From contig QVOM02000057.1 in assembly GCA_003586115.2 (NCBI GenBank), positions 3,615,110 through 3,679,109 on the forward strand: a stretch of 64,000 nucleotides of DNA, written 5' to 3'. A model generated the notes under the pieces. It was not told the DNA's origin. It saw only the letters and a program-made list of their open reading frames with translations, and searched no databases. Within the stretch, counting starts at the first letter, position 1; each line of letters starts with the position of its first letter. Below are positions 20,371 to 32,300 of the stretch, in pieces. A program made the position numbers and the translations under genes. The stretch comes from Salvator merianae. Taxonomy: Eukaryota > Chordata > Lepidosauria > Squamata > Teiidae.

Positions 20371-23300
20371 GTAAGACCCTGCCATGAGGCATTGTGGGAT
20401 GGAAAGGAGGACAGGCTTGGGGTGGGCAGGGCAGGGCAGAGCAGGGCAGAGCAGAGGGCTTTGCTTCACTTCACGGCAAGGCTGGGACTCAGGTTGCCAA
20501 CTCTTAAAGCAGCTGCCGTGGTTGGGTCTCTGTGTTCTGCTCTGATGGGTACTGCGTGCTGCTCTGCACAGAGGTGACGATTGCCTTCAGATCTCTGGGG
20601 ACCTTCTCTCATGGAGAAGATGGATTTTCCCCCAGTATCCTCAGAGAACAAAAGTTCCCAGCTTTGGAGCCTCGGGGAAGGCAGGATACATTTCAGAAGT
20701 GTGCTATGGTGCACCACTGAAAGGCGCATTATGGTAGGGAGCTGGAAAATGGAGTTCCAAGGCTTGGTGGCCGGGTGGCTTTCAGGGTTTTTGGGTTTTG
20801 TTTTGTTTTTTCGCAGAAGAGATTGTTCTGCTCAGTAGCATCCTTGCCAGCTTCTCGCCCCAGTAACTCTGCGGTGGGGACCAGCGAGTTGAAGGATGCT
20901 CCTTCCCCCTGCATCCTCCCTTCCCATGCAGCGGTCACCTAAGCAACGCTGTCCTGGCCCCTCATTGGCTGCTGCGTGACAGTGGGCGGCCCCCGTCCCC
21001 TTCAATGTCAGCCAGTGTGGAGTTTTCTCCTGCAGCGAGTGTGGAAGGGGACTGCAGGGGGAGGAGGATGGGGGGCACCGATTGGGGAGGCCAGTAGCTT
21101 TGGCCTGGGGGTCTCCTGGGCTGCCCCCCTCCCCAGCTACCCCCCCCCACGGGTCCGGGAGCGTGGTAACCATGACGATCCCAAAGGAGATGCCCGAGAA
21201 ATGGCCCTGGGTCACCGTGGCGACCAGCAGCCGTAGCCAGGCGCCCGGAGGTACAGGTACATGGAGATATATAGATATATAAGTACAGAGAGATATACAG
21301 ACATATATATTTCAAGACAGAGGGAAATACAGTGGGTGCAAGTCTGGGGGTCTTGGAGAGGGGCTGCTGTCCAGATCTAGGTCTTTGGTCTGGAACATCT
21401 TCCCCAGGGAAGTTACTGCTGTGGTTGACTTCAGAGATTACCTCATTCCTTCCTCTCTGTTGGCGGTCGGGGTGTATGTTTTTCTGGGGGGGAGGCTGCT
21501 AGGGACTCCCCACCTTTCCCTTCCCCTCTCCATCCCCACAACCAACCTTGCCGGGCGTCGTGGCTGAGGGAAGTCACCGCCATCAGAACGAAGGTCACCC
21601 GTGTGGACCACTGCCTCTGGACGGGGGGGGGGAGATGGACGGGGGACAAAGTCTTGCCGATTCCGAAGCCGCTGTCGTCCTTTCTTCGCTCCTCCTTGCT
21701 GCACCACGGCAACAATAAGGAGATCTGAGCCAGGAGGGGCAGCCGAAATGGGGACCAGGGCATCCTCCTTGCCGTATCCTAACTTCCAAGGCGATGCTGC
21801 AAAGGACTGGGGCGAATCTTGGGCGCCGGCCTGCGCCCGAGACATCAGACGCGGGCTGTGAGCCTGGCTCTCCTTTTGTGTCGAAGAGGTGGAAACGGGG
21901 GGGGGGGATAGTCCAAAGAGGGGAATGTGGTGGTTCTCGTGGGGTGGTCCTGGCATTCGCAGCGGCCGAGACTGACTCACTCCTTGGGTCCCTTTTCAGA
22001 GGAGGAAAGGCGGGTGAAGGCAAATGCCCGGGAATTCAACGAAAAGTTCCAGTATGCGGTGAGTAAGGGGCCTGCTGTCTATCAGGGGACGCGTGCGTGT
22101 GTGGAAGCGTGAAGAGGGATCTTGCAGGCAAACCTGGCTGGGAGGGAAGGGGTTACCTGCTTTTTTTTTTCTTTTTTTTTTTTCCCAGAGCCAGGCTGGA
22201 AATGTGTGCTGGTGGGGGTTGGCTTGGAACAGAAGCGCTGGGATGCTTGTGTCATGCAACTATTATACACAGCAGGAGTCTGAATTTGCAGTGCTTCTCT
22301 TTATCTATTGTGTAAAACTTTTTTCCCCCTTAAGTACTGGAGGGGGAATAAGAAAGGGAAAAGAAACAAAAAAATCGAACTCCTTTATTAATGCAGTTGT
22401 TCTTTGATGAAGTCATTTTCTGGCACCCACTGCCTGGTATGTTTGCAGTTTTATAGGCAGCAACAGAGGAGTGGTTTGCCATTGCCTTCTGCCAGGCAGA
22501 TGCTGGGGTTTGAACCCTCTGCTTTCCAAGCAGCTGCTGGAGCCCTGAGTTAAAGAACTTCCATATTAAAGCAATAAACATGTATTTAGAAATAAACATG
22601 ATATACCAGTACATCATGTTTTTATTTTTATTTTTAAGTGAATGTGAAATGTTAAACATCTATGTAAGTCTCGAGAGGTCAGATGCTTAGGAGTCCTAAA
22701 CGAAGGGAAGGGGTTTATTTTCCGTCTTTGGAAATCAGTGTGATTTGATCAGGGCAGCGTGGCGATTTGGTGGCGGGGACCCCCAGGGGAGGGGTTGCCC
22801 TTCATCTTACTTACAAGCAACAGGTGCCCTGCAAGCTCAGGGTCCAACATCCGATTCTAATATAGACCTGCCCCAAATTCTAATATAGACCTGTGCCTTA
22901 AGGTCTGTCAGTGAAGACCTCTTGGCTGTGCCAGCAGTCTCAACAGTTAAAGGTGTGGGAACACATGACAGAGCCTTCTTAGTGATGGCCCCAGGACTAT
23001 AGAATAGCCTCCCCTCTCAGGCACCCTCACTGTATGCATTTAGATGCCTGGTGAAGACGCACTGCTTTACCTTGGGGGAAAAAACACCCTCCTTTCCCCT
23101 TTCAGGCTCAGTTACTTCTTTTTTTATTGTGTTCTACATCAGTTTTACTATGCCTCACCTGGAGACCATTGGGTATAGGGCAGGTTTGAAATACAAATCA
23201 ATCAATCAATCAATCAATCATATTTCCACTCTTTGCAGAGTAACTGCATCAAGACGTCCAAGTACAATGTCCTCACCTTCCTACCCATCAACCTGTTTGA

Positions 23301-26300
23301 GCAATTCCAAGAAGTGGCGAACACGTACTTTCTCTTCCTTCTCATCCTCCAGGTAGGTGGAGCTTCTTCATGTCTTCCACTGTCGCGGTGGAAGCACTTC
23401 TTTTATGAATTGCTTTCTTGCTGCAGTAGATGCTCTTAGCTGTCTTTGAGCTGGGGTCGATTCTGGGAGACGCCATGGCTCAATCAATCAATCAATCATA
23501 TTTCCACTCTTTGCAGAGTAACTGCATCAAGACGTCCAAGTACAATGTCCTCACCTTCCTACCCATCAACCTGTTTGAGCAATTCCAAGAAGTGGCGAAC
23601 ACGTACTTTCTCTTCCTTCTCATCCTCCAGGTAGGTGGAGCTTCTTCATGTCTTCCACTGTCGCGGTGGAAGCACTTCTTTTATGAATTGCTTTCTTGCT
23701 GCAGTAGATGCTCTTAGCTGTCTTTGAGCTGGGGTCGATTCTGGGAGACGCCATGGCCGCATCTATGCAGGTTTCTCAGCAACAACACGAAAGTGATTTG
23801 CTATTATCTTTTCGGGGGGAGATATCAGCAATTGAACGCGTGGCACTCTGCTTTCTGGGCAAATGGCATGAGTCTGGAAACTTACAAATACCAAGGCAGA
23901 ATCTGCAAAGGGAGGGAGCAAAGGATTTTAAGGGTGCAATCGGACACGGCTTTTTTTCAGTCGACCTTTGATCAAGCATTGCCCCATCTGTGGACGCGCA
24001 CAAAAAAGTATAGCTAAGCAGCTGAGCACCCAAAAACCTACCTTATTTTCCCACGCTCTTATTTTGCCTCCGCATCAGGAAAATGTGGAAAATGGGCTGC
24101 CTAGTCTGGTATTTAAAAAGATCTACCAGCTGTCTACTCACGAGAAAACCAGCCCACGGAGGCGTGGAGCAGGGCACACACCTCTGTGGGCCGGTTTAGC
24201 AGGGAGATCCATTTTGGGCGGTTCTTTATGCCGTCGGTTCAACGAAGAAGTCTTATAGGTGTCAGGGCAGGGAGGCGGATGGTTATTTATTTATTTATTT
24301 ATTTATTCATATTTACATTTTTATCCTGCTCCATTCCCGTGAGGTTTCAAGGGCAGGCTACAAGAATTGAAAACCCATATGCAACAAGTTCAAAACAACG
24401 CTAAAGCAGATTTTCAGTCAGAAATTAAATTAGATAGAATTAAATAAATGTGAAATTAAAACCCCCGGGGGTGGGGTGGAGTGGGGTGGGGTGGGGTGGG
24501 GGAGGAATCGGCCTGCCTTAATTTCCCGTTGCGTCTTCCTTTCCCTGTCAGCTGATTCCACAGATATCTTCTCTTTCCTGGTTCACCACCATAGTGCCTT
24601 TAGTTCTCGTCCTTACGATCACAGCTGTCAAGGACGCCACCGATGATTACGTGAGTACCGGGGCCGGGAGGGGGAGAGACTTTGGAGAGGGTTGGGGCTG
24701 TGCTAATTGTTCCCCTCTGATGTCCTTACTGCATTTCTCAACTTGCTCTGAAGTCCGGAAGACGCTGCCCACGCAGTTTGCAAAACCTATTCCTAAATGG
24801 GTCCCTGCCCTCTAGTTTCTAGTCCAAAAAAGTACGACGTATTCCATTTTCAGTTTCATTTTTATTTGTATACTGCTTTCCAAAAAGCAAAACACAAAAA
24901 AAATGCTCCAGGCAGTTTGCAAAAAAAACACACAAAAAAACAGAAGAAAGAAAGATACATTGCAAAATAATACATTAAAAAATTTCATATACTATATATA
25001 GGATAACACATTATACGATTCTATGTATTATAAAATAATGCATTCTAAAATTACACAGAACCTTGGCAGAGGGTTGGGCAGAGGTGAGGAATCGTGGTTG
25101 AAAATGTCTGTGGTGGACTAGTAGCCGTTAGCTTTTTGGGTACCCAGCTGACAGCAGTGGCAGACATCAATTGGTGTTACTTTGTACGTTTGTGTGTGAG
25201 ACACTGGACCTTTCCGTGCTTCCCCTTGAAACGAGATAGAGTGAGGTCTGTCCCTCTTCGGGACCCATTCTTCCGCACGCTAGGGTTGGGAAGACAGCGG
25301 TTCCACCCCTCTCTGGGATGGAGTGAGGCCCAACCTAGGCGGCCAAAACGGCTGCCTGGGCTGGGATGCCAGTAAACCTGTCTTTACAGGTCTGCAGGCA
25401 TTCCAGGAGGTCGTAGAACGGAACGGGGGTGAGCGTGCCTCCCTGTTCCGACTGAGCGTGCCTCCCTGTTCCGACTGAGTGTGCCTCCCTGTTCCGACTG
25501 AGCGTGCCTCCCTGTTCTGATTGAGCGTACCTCCCTGTTCCGACTGAACGTGCCTCCCTGTTCCGACTGAGCGTGCCTCCCTGTTCCGACTGAGCAGGGG
25601 CATCCCTTTTGGAGGTGCACCAAATTGCACCCCCCAGAATGGGTCCCCAGGGGGAACCGAGGCTAGGAGCTTCCGTTCCTGGTGCTCAGCGAACCCAGAG
25701 CCAGGATGGGGTGCTGTCCTGGGACGCAGACGTCCAAGTGTGGAAGGCCTGTCCTGGGACTGGGGAGCCGTTGCTGCCACCGGAGCAGCCCCAGGCTGTG
25801 GAACTGGCCCCGTAAGGTAAGTGCGGAAGCGGCCGGTCTCTCCGCTCATCCCGTTGCCTCTTTCCTCCTCCCAGTTCCGCCACAAGAGTGACAACCAGGT
25901 GAACAGTCGGCAGTCTCAGGTGCTGATCAACGGAGTGTGAGTATCCCTCGGTGTCAGGGGAACTGTTGGGGAGTGTGCTGGGCTGGGTACAGAGTCTGGC
26001 CAGGCTGTTCCCTCTCAGGGCAAGAGGTTTACCTGAAAGAGAGTGGCTCGTTTCATCTGTTGTCCTCAACAGGGGCGGCCAACATGGAGGAGCGCAGCCG
26101 GAAGTCCCTCCTCCTGCCGCAAAACTGGTCCGTGAGCTTCCTTTGAAGCCAACTGGACTTCAGACGAGTCTCAGGAGCTGGTTTCCGGCAGAGGGAGGGG
26201 CTTCTGGTTGTGCCTTCACATGCTATCTGCCCCTAGTCTTTGGTCATCTACCTCTTTGTTTGCTCCCCCACCTGACTGCTTCTCTATCTCTCTCCTGGTT

Positions 26301-29300
26301 CCGTGTCCCAAAGTCTTCGGCAGGAGCACTGGATGAACGTCCGGGTCGGTGATATCATCAAGTTGGAGAACAACCAGTTTGTGGCGGTGAGTCGAGTCTG
26401 GGATCGTGGGCCTTTTAGCGTCTTCCATCTCGGAATGTTTGCAGTGGAACATTTCGTGATAGAACGGTCCTTGCAGCGCGGTGGCCGTCCATACTGCGAG
26501 GGCTGGAACATCCTGGAAACGGTGTCCAGAATTCGCAGTACTGGCTGTCCACCATGATAGTGGCCAGGGAAACATCCAGCCGCTCCCATGGGGACCGGGG
26601 ACGCGCTGCACAACTGTGTAGCGCGCCATGCAGTGCAGCATTCGCACTTGGAAGTAAGTGCGAACGCTGCGTACTGGGAGCAGTCCAGCTGCTCCTGATA
26701 TAGCTGTGGAGCACAATTTTTTGCTCCACACAAGTAGCGATTAGGAACGGTTGCAGCTGCTTCTGATCTCTTGGGCTTCCGTGCAGTGTGAACAGGCCCA
26801 AACTCTTCAAAACGATTCAATAATTGTATAGAATATTTCAATGGCTTCCAAGTGTAAAGATGCTCTTTCAAGAAATTGGCTCCTTTAAAAAGACTTTGTT
26901 GTCCTCCCAGAGCTCCTGTTTATTTACCTAAAAGGCCCTGGGCAATGCTGGTTTTCTTTTCTTGTTTCAATTCCTATTTTCATCTCCATCCATCTCCAGG
27001 CTGACTTGCTCCTCTTATCCAGCAGCGAACCTCACGGACTTTGCTACATCGAAACAGCGGAATTAGATGGGTGAGTACTGTTTTGGATGTCATGCTTAAG
27101 ATGGAGGTGGGCACAGGAGCTGTGGTTTTGCACTGAAGTGCCTCACTTCAGCTGAGTTTGGTGACCTGCCAAACCTTGAGTCTGCTACCCGTTTGGTGCA
27201 AATACACAAGTTATTTCATTGTTTTGGGCCACGTAACCTATAAGGCTTGGCCCCCCAGTACCTAAAGGAATGCCTTCTTGCATATAGACCTGCCCATGCC
27301 TTAAAATCTGCAGTGGAAGCCCACCTGCTTTTGCCACAATCGGGCCTTTTCAGTGGTGGCCCCAGACCGTGGGTCAGTCTCCCGCTAAGGTGCATCAGGC
27401 ATCTTCACTTTACTTCTTTAGGAGAGCAGTGAAGATGCACCTATTTACCCTGGTCTTTGGTTGAGGAAATGGCTTCCCTTCCCTGCTTTCAGGCAGAGTT
27501 ACTGTTTCAGGATGTGTATTTTGCAGTCTGTTTTTTATTGTTGCAACCCGCCCTGAGGCCTTCGGGCATAGGGTGGGATAAAAATGCAAATAAATAAATA
27601 AATATTTTGAGGGAGAGTTTCAGAGATCCTTGCAAAGTTTAAGGCTTTGTGTGCTTTGAGTACTGACGGTCATAAAATATTAAATTCCCAAGCTAAATAG
27701 AAGTCCAAGACTTTTTTCTTCACCCTCATTTAATGCTACTTCTGTCCCCAGGGAGACGAACATGAAGGTCCGGCAAGCCATTCCTGTAACATCGGAGCTG
27801 AGTGACACCCGCAAACTCGCACACTTTGATGGTAAACGCCCTCAGACAGGCATGCGGGGGAACCATTTTGGGGGGCTGTTTCTGTACTTGTGGGGGCAGG
27901 ACGTCTCCAGCTGGAATCATTCTGCCTGGAACAGCCGGGCGATAAATGTGATAAACTGATAATAAAATGCGTGGCCCGTCTGGAATATTGGCAGGAAGGA
28001 AGACCTTATCCCTGGGGCCTTGTATTCACTGACGCTGCCTTTTCGTGCTCTTTTGGGTTTAGGGGAAGTGCTCTGCGAACCGCCCAACAATAAACTGGAT
28101 AGATTCGGCGGCACGCTCTATTGGAAGGACAGCAAGTACCCGTTGAGCAACCAAAGCATGTTGTTACGCGGCTGCGTCCTTCGCAATACCGAGTGGTGTT
28201 TCGGGCTGGTCATCTTTGCAGGTGTGTGGTTTGCGCGGCAGCTGGCCGCCCTTGACGTTGTTTCGTTGGAAACTGCAGTGGCGGCTCGTGGCACAGGTTG
28301 TGGCTGGAAGCTCCTGGTAAATCTCCACAATGGGTTGGATCAAAGGGAGATTGACCAGCTTCGAAGGGATTTGATGAAGAACTCAAGTATGCTGGCAAAA
28401 GGAGTTTCCAGGGGCTGCTGGGTGTTGGCCCCCCATTGGTGAACTGTTACTATAATTTTAAAGATTGGATGGGGAAGCTAACCCAGCTTGATAAATTGTT
28501 AAACGTGCTTCTTTTAAATATCAGATTTTTAGACCTTTAGTTTGTGTGTATACTGTTGCATTTTTAACATATTTGTTTATGTTTGGGTGCCTCCAGATGG
28601 CAAGAGGAAATTTTAGGATCTTCTTTAGATTCTTTAGATTGCCTCTCACCACCAATGCTGGGTGGCAGGAGGCAACCCCGGGAGAATCCTGGCCTCTGAT
28701 CTCATCAGCCATCTCTTCACGTTCTTGTTCCTTTTCCAAAATACCAGGATGTTTAGCAAGCTCCCACCTTCTTCTCCTTGCCTTTTTCCCGTGCTTGCTA
28801 ACATCCAGGTATTTTGCAAGAGGAATGATAATGTGACAACCCACCAGACGGAGGTAATCAATCAGCATTATGGAAAACCCAGTGTCATTGCTGGGTTTTC
28901 CGTAATGCTGATATTACGGATTTTCGATCAACTGATCCAGGTTTATATTGGGATTTGCCACAGATATGTGTGGCATTTCCAGTAGACTCCCAGGACAGTC
29001 ACGGGCTTTTATCTGAGTGTGGAGACATGCTTAGTTTTATTTAATTATTTAATTAATTTTATTTGATATAAGCTATCAACTAATCAATAAAATATTTCAG
29101 GGTTCCCCTTGAACAGAGTCTGTGTCCCTGTGAGGACAGGAAGGATGAGCAATACTGATCATATTACATTGAGATGTGATTTTTATGCTGATAATATGAC
29201 GTATACTTCAGTCCTTTAGCACCAAAAATGATCAGGATATAATTAGAATACTCTTAGCCGAAATTTGTGGAAAAAACAACAACAGATAGATAGTTGTTAA

Positions 29301-32300
29301 GTGTCTTGCGTTAGCTATCAGGGTTCGGAAAAAGCTTTTAAAGAATAGTTTTATTTAGTCCTGGTACACGTTATTAATTTCTTATTATGATTATGTTTTA
29401 TGATTTTATGATTTTTCAGCTGTTCTAATCTGAGGTTGTTACACATCTACTGTGCAATCTATTCTGTGCCCAGGGTTTTATGAGTTAGGAGTCGGTGAAC
29501 AAATTATTCCCCAAGTACTCAGTGATATATTGTTAAAGATTAACCAACGATAATTATAACAGCAATAATCTTTGTTGCTGATATTGAAATTAAGTTGTTG
29601 CTGTTCATGCAAGTTCCAACTGGCCTTGCAAAGGACAAATGGATCCTATAAAGGTTTATTTATTTATTTATTTATTTTTGAGAATTAAAAGCAGACTGTC
29701 TAAAGCCTCTCTTCATCTCTCCCAGGTCCAGATACTAAACTGATGCAGAACAGTGGCCGGACGAAATTCAAGAGGACAAGTATTGATCGTTTGATGAACA
29801 CCTTAGTGCTTTGGGTATATTTCCTCCCCTCTATATCTTCCAGACACTTCTTCGGGTGTCTCTGCCATATTATTAATCTGTACGCTTGTATTCTGGTACT
29901 ATGTATTGCATTTTCACTGTAATATGTAGCCACACTGTAGCCATAGTTCCCAAATTAGACCCATTACCCATCATGCCCCTGGTTGCACCATGGGGCATGA
30001 TGGGCAAATGCGACTCGCTTGGGAACCACGGAAGAGAAATGTGGGGATGCTTAGATGGAAGTGTGGAATGTTGAATTGCAGTTTCTGGTCTGTAGTGCTG
30101 CAAGGAGGAGAGACTGTAGCTCAGTGGTAGATCAAACAGCCTGGAAAGCAGAGGGTTGTCAGTTCGATCGCCAGCCTCTCCTTGGAAGTGGGCAATGGCA
30201 AACCACTCCTGTATCTCTGCCAAGAAAACTGCATAGAGGGGCCCATGGAATCTGAGAGGGGCTGTAGCTCAGTGATAGAGCAGACTGCCTGAAAAGCAGG
30301 GCGTTGGTGGTTCAATCCCCGGCCTACCCCCAGAAGTAGGCCATGGCAAACCACTTCTGTATCTCTGCCAAGAAAACTGCGTGGAGTTGGCCATGACTCA
30401 GTGATACCCAGCAACAATAAAATCCACAAGGACACCAGATACCTAGGATCCTGTGTGCTGCAGGATTGTTATGTTAAGATAAGGAGGACACTAAGTTGCT
30501 TTGATGTCGAAGGAGCAGGGAGCAGGCACTTGCTACGTTTGTGGCCGATCCGGGGAGAAAAGTGCTCCTGCAATTATCAGTCTAGTCTGACGTGTCCTTC
30601 TGAATAAGGGATATTTTCTCAGCAAGGGATCTCTTTTATTTCTGGGGCTGTTGGAGGACTTCTGCTCTCCAAATGACACTATAGTGGGCTGCAATTCTGG
30701 ATGTCGCCATTTAGATGCTGTAATAATTGTATGATGCGAGCACAACTGGGTCCGGTCCCTGCTCGCCGATATTTGCAAAATTGCAAAAAGGCGCAGCTGA
30801 GGGGCAAAGAGAAGCAATCAGTTTTTAATGATATTCTGTCCTTACTATCCCTGTCCTCGCCCCCTTCTCCTTTTTCTTCTCTCCCGCCTGGTTCTGTTCC
30901 CCTGCTGTCCAAATCCCACGGCAGATTTTCGGTTTCCTGGTGTGCATGGGAGTTATCCTCGCCATCGGCAACTCCATCTGGGAGTATGAAGTGGGCAGCT
31001 GCTTCCAGATCTACCTGCCTTGGGACGAGGCGGTCGATAGTGCCTTCTTCTCCGGCTTCCTCTCTTTTTGGTCCTACATCATCATCCTCAACACCGTGGT
31101 CCCCATCTCGCTCTACGTCAGGTATCTGGATGAGCCCCTGCCTCCCTGGGCTCCGAAAGGCGGTGGGCAGGGGGTGGCAAAGCTGTAGACCCTTTCTGCG
31201 TTTGCTGCTAAAGCGGTATAGTGAGGGGTGCAGAGGCCTCCCTTCTGCATGCTGCTGCGGTATAAGGGAGGCCCCGCCCCTTCTAGTATGCCCCCGCCAT
31301 CTGCACTGGACGGATTCTGCAAACTGCGAACCAACTGAACCGGTTCGGCACACCTGTGCTGTGTAGCTCTTCCCTCCCGTGGGTTCCTTCTTCTCTCCTT
31401 GAAATATTCTGATTTCCTCTGTAAATATATATTTAACTTTTCCTTTCCTTCCTGCCTTTTTGCTCACAAACCTTCCCTTTGGTCTCTGGTTTTTTTTTTT
31501 TGGCAGCGTTTTTTTTTTTCCTTCTTAATTTCCTTTTTGTTTTTCTTTTGGTTTCTCAGCATGAATTTCTCTCTCACTTTTAGTACGGAGGTAAGAGTAT
31601 GTCTCCCTGTATCCTGTGATCTTCTTTTATCCGCCCCTTCCCTCCTGAAACTTTGCTTCAATCCTGGCAATCTGTAGTTGGGGGCAGGAGTAGAATATAT
31701 CGAGCTGCGAAGCATCCTATCCCAGTTTCCTCTTACCCCATGCTGTGGTGAGTGGGAGTGGTAAGAAGATCTTGAGGGTAAAGCCAACCGATTTCCCAAC
31801 TGATCTTGGTCCAGTTCTGGACTACAGCTCACGTTCGCTCCAGCCAGCGTACCTATACTACAATGCTGCCAAGGGTCACGCATAGGACAGCGTTACGTTT
31901 TGTTCCATGTTTGCAACAAGTTCGGAATGTTCCAATGGAACGCTCAGAACAGCTGGGTGTTCCGACGGAACTCTCAGCGCGTTCCGAATGTTCTGACCAC
32001 CATCAACAACGGCCCCCGCCCCGATCCAAGTGGGCTGTTTTCAAGGGTGGTAAGGCACAGCGGCTACTGTGTACCACCGAACCCACAGAAATATTAAGCA
32101 GTCATGGGGAGGGTTATACATTTGCTGGTTGGCTACCAAAAAAGTGAGCGAGAGACGAGAAAAGGCCAGGAAAGAACCTGCCAACGTTCTGAGTTGAAAC
32201 AGAGCTGTTTCACTCCAAATCTGGAATGGGACCTTCTTTTGGAGGGGCGTTTTGTTCCAGATCCGGAACCGTTGGAATAGCCCGTTCCGGTTCCAAATTT

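Noticed and set aside
20127..20387. Start of ATP8B2 further upstream in the same open frame
   Set aside because: The frame crosses a good splice acceptor (TTCCAG at 20302), and ATG 20340 has a strong Kozak context and matches the known N-terminus.
25431..25591. Regular direct repeats resembling a CRISPR array
   Set aside because: Units are contiguous with no spacers, in a vertebrate intron; it is a minisatellite.
26284..26871. 195-codon open frame on the - strand
   Set aside because: Covers antisense exon 6 and a hairpin-rich repeat; no protein family match.
30250..30330. tRNA gene
   Set aside because: A and B boxes are present, but the anticodon arm and acceptor pairing are not maintained and the sequence continues into the SINE body; several copies exist.
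30679..31467. 262-codon open frame on the - strand
   Set aside because: Antisense shadow of ATP8B2 exon 11 and its flanks.
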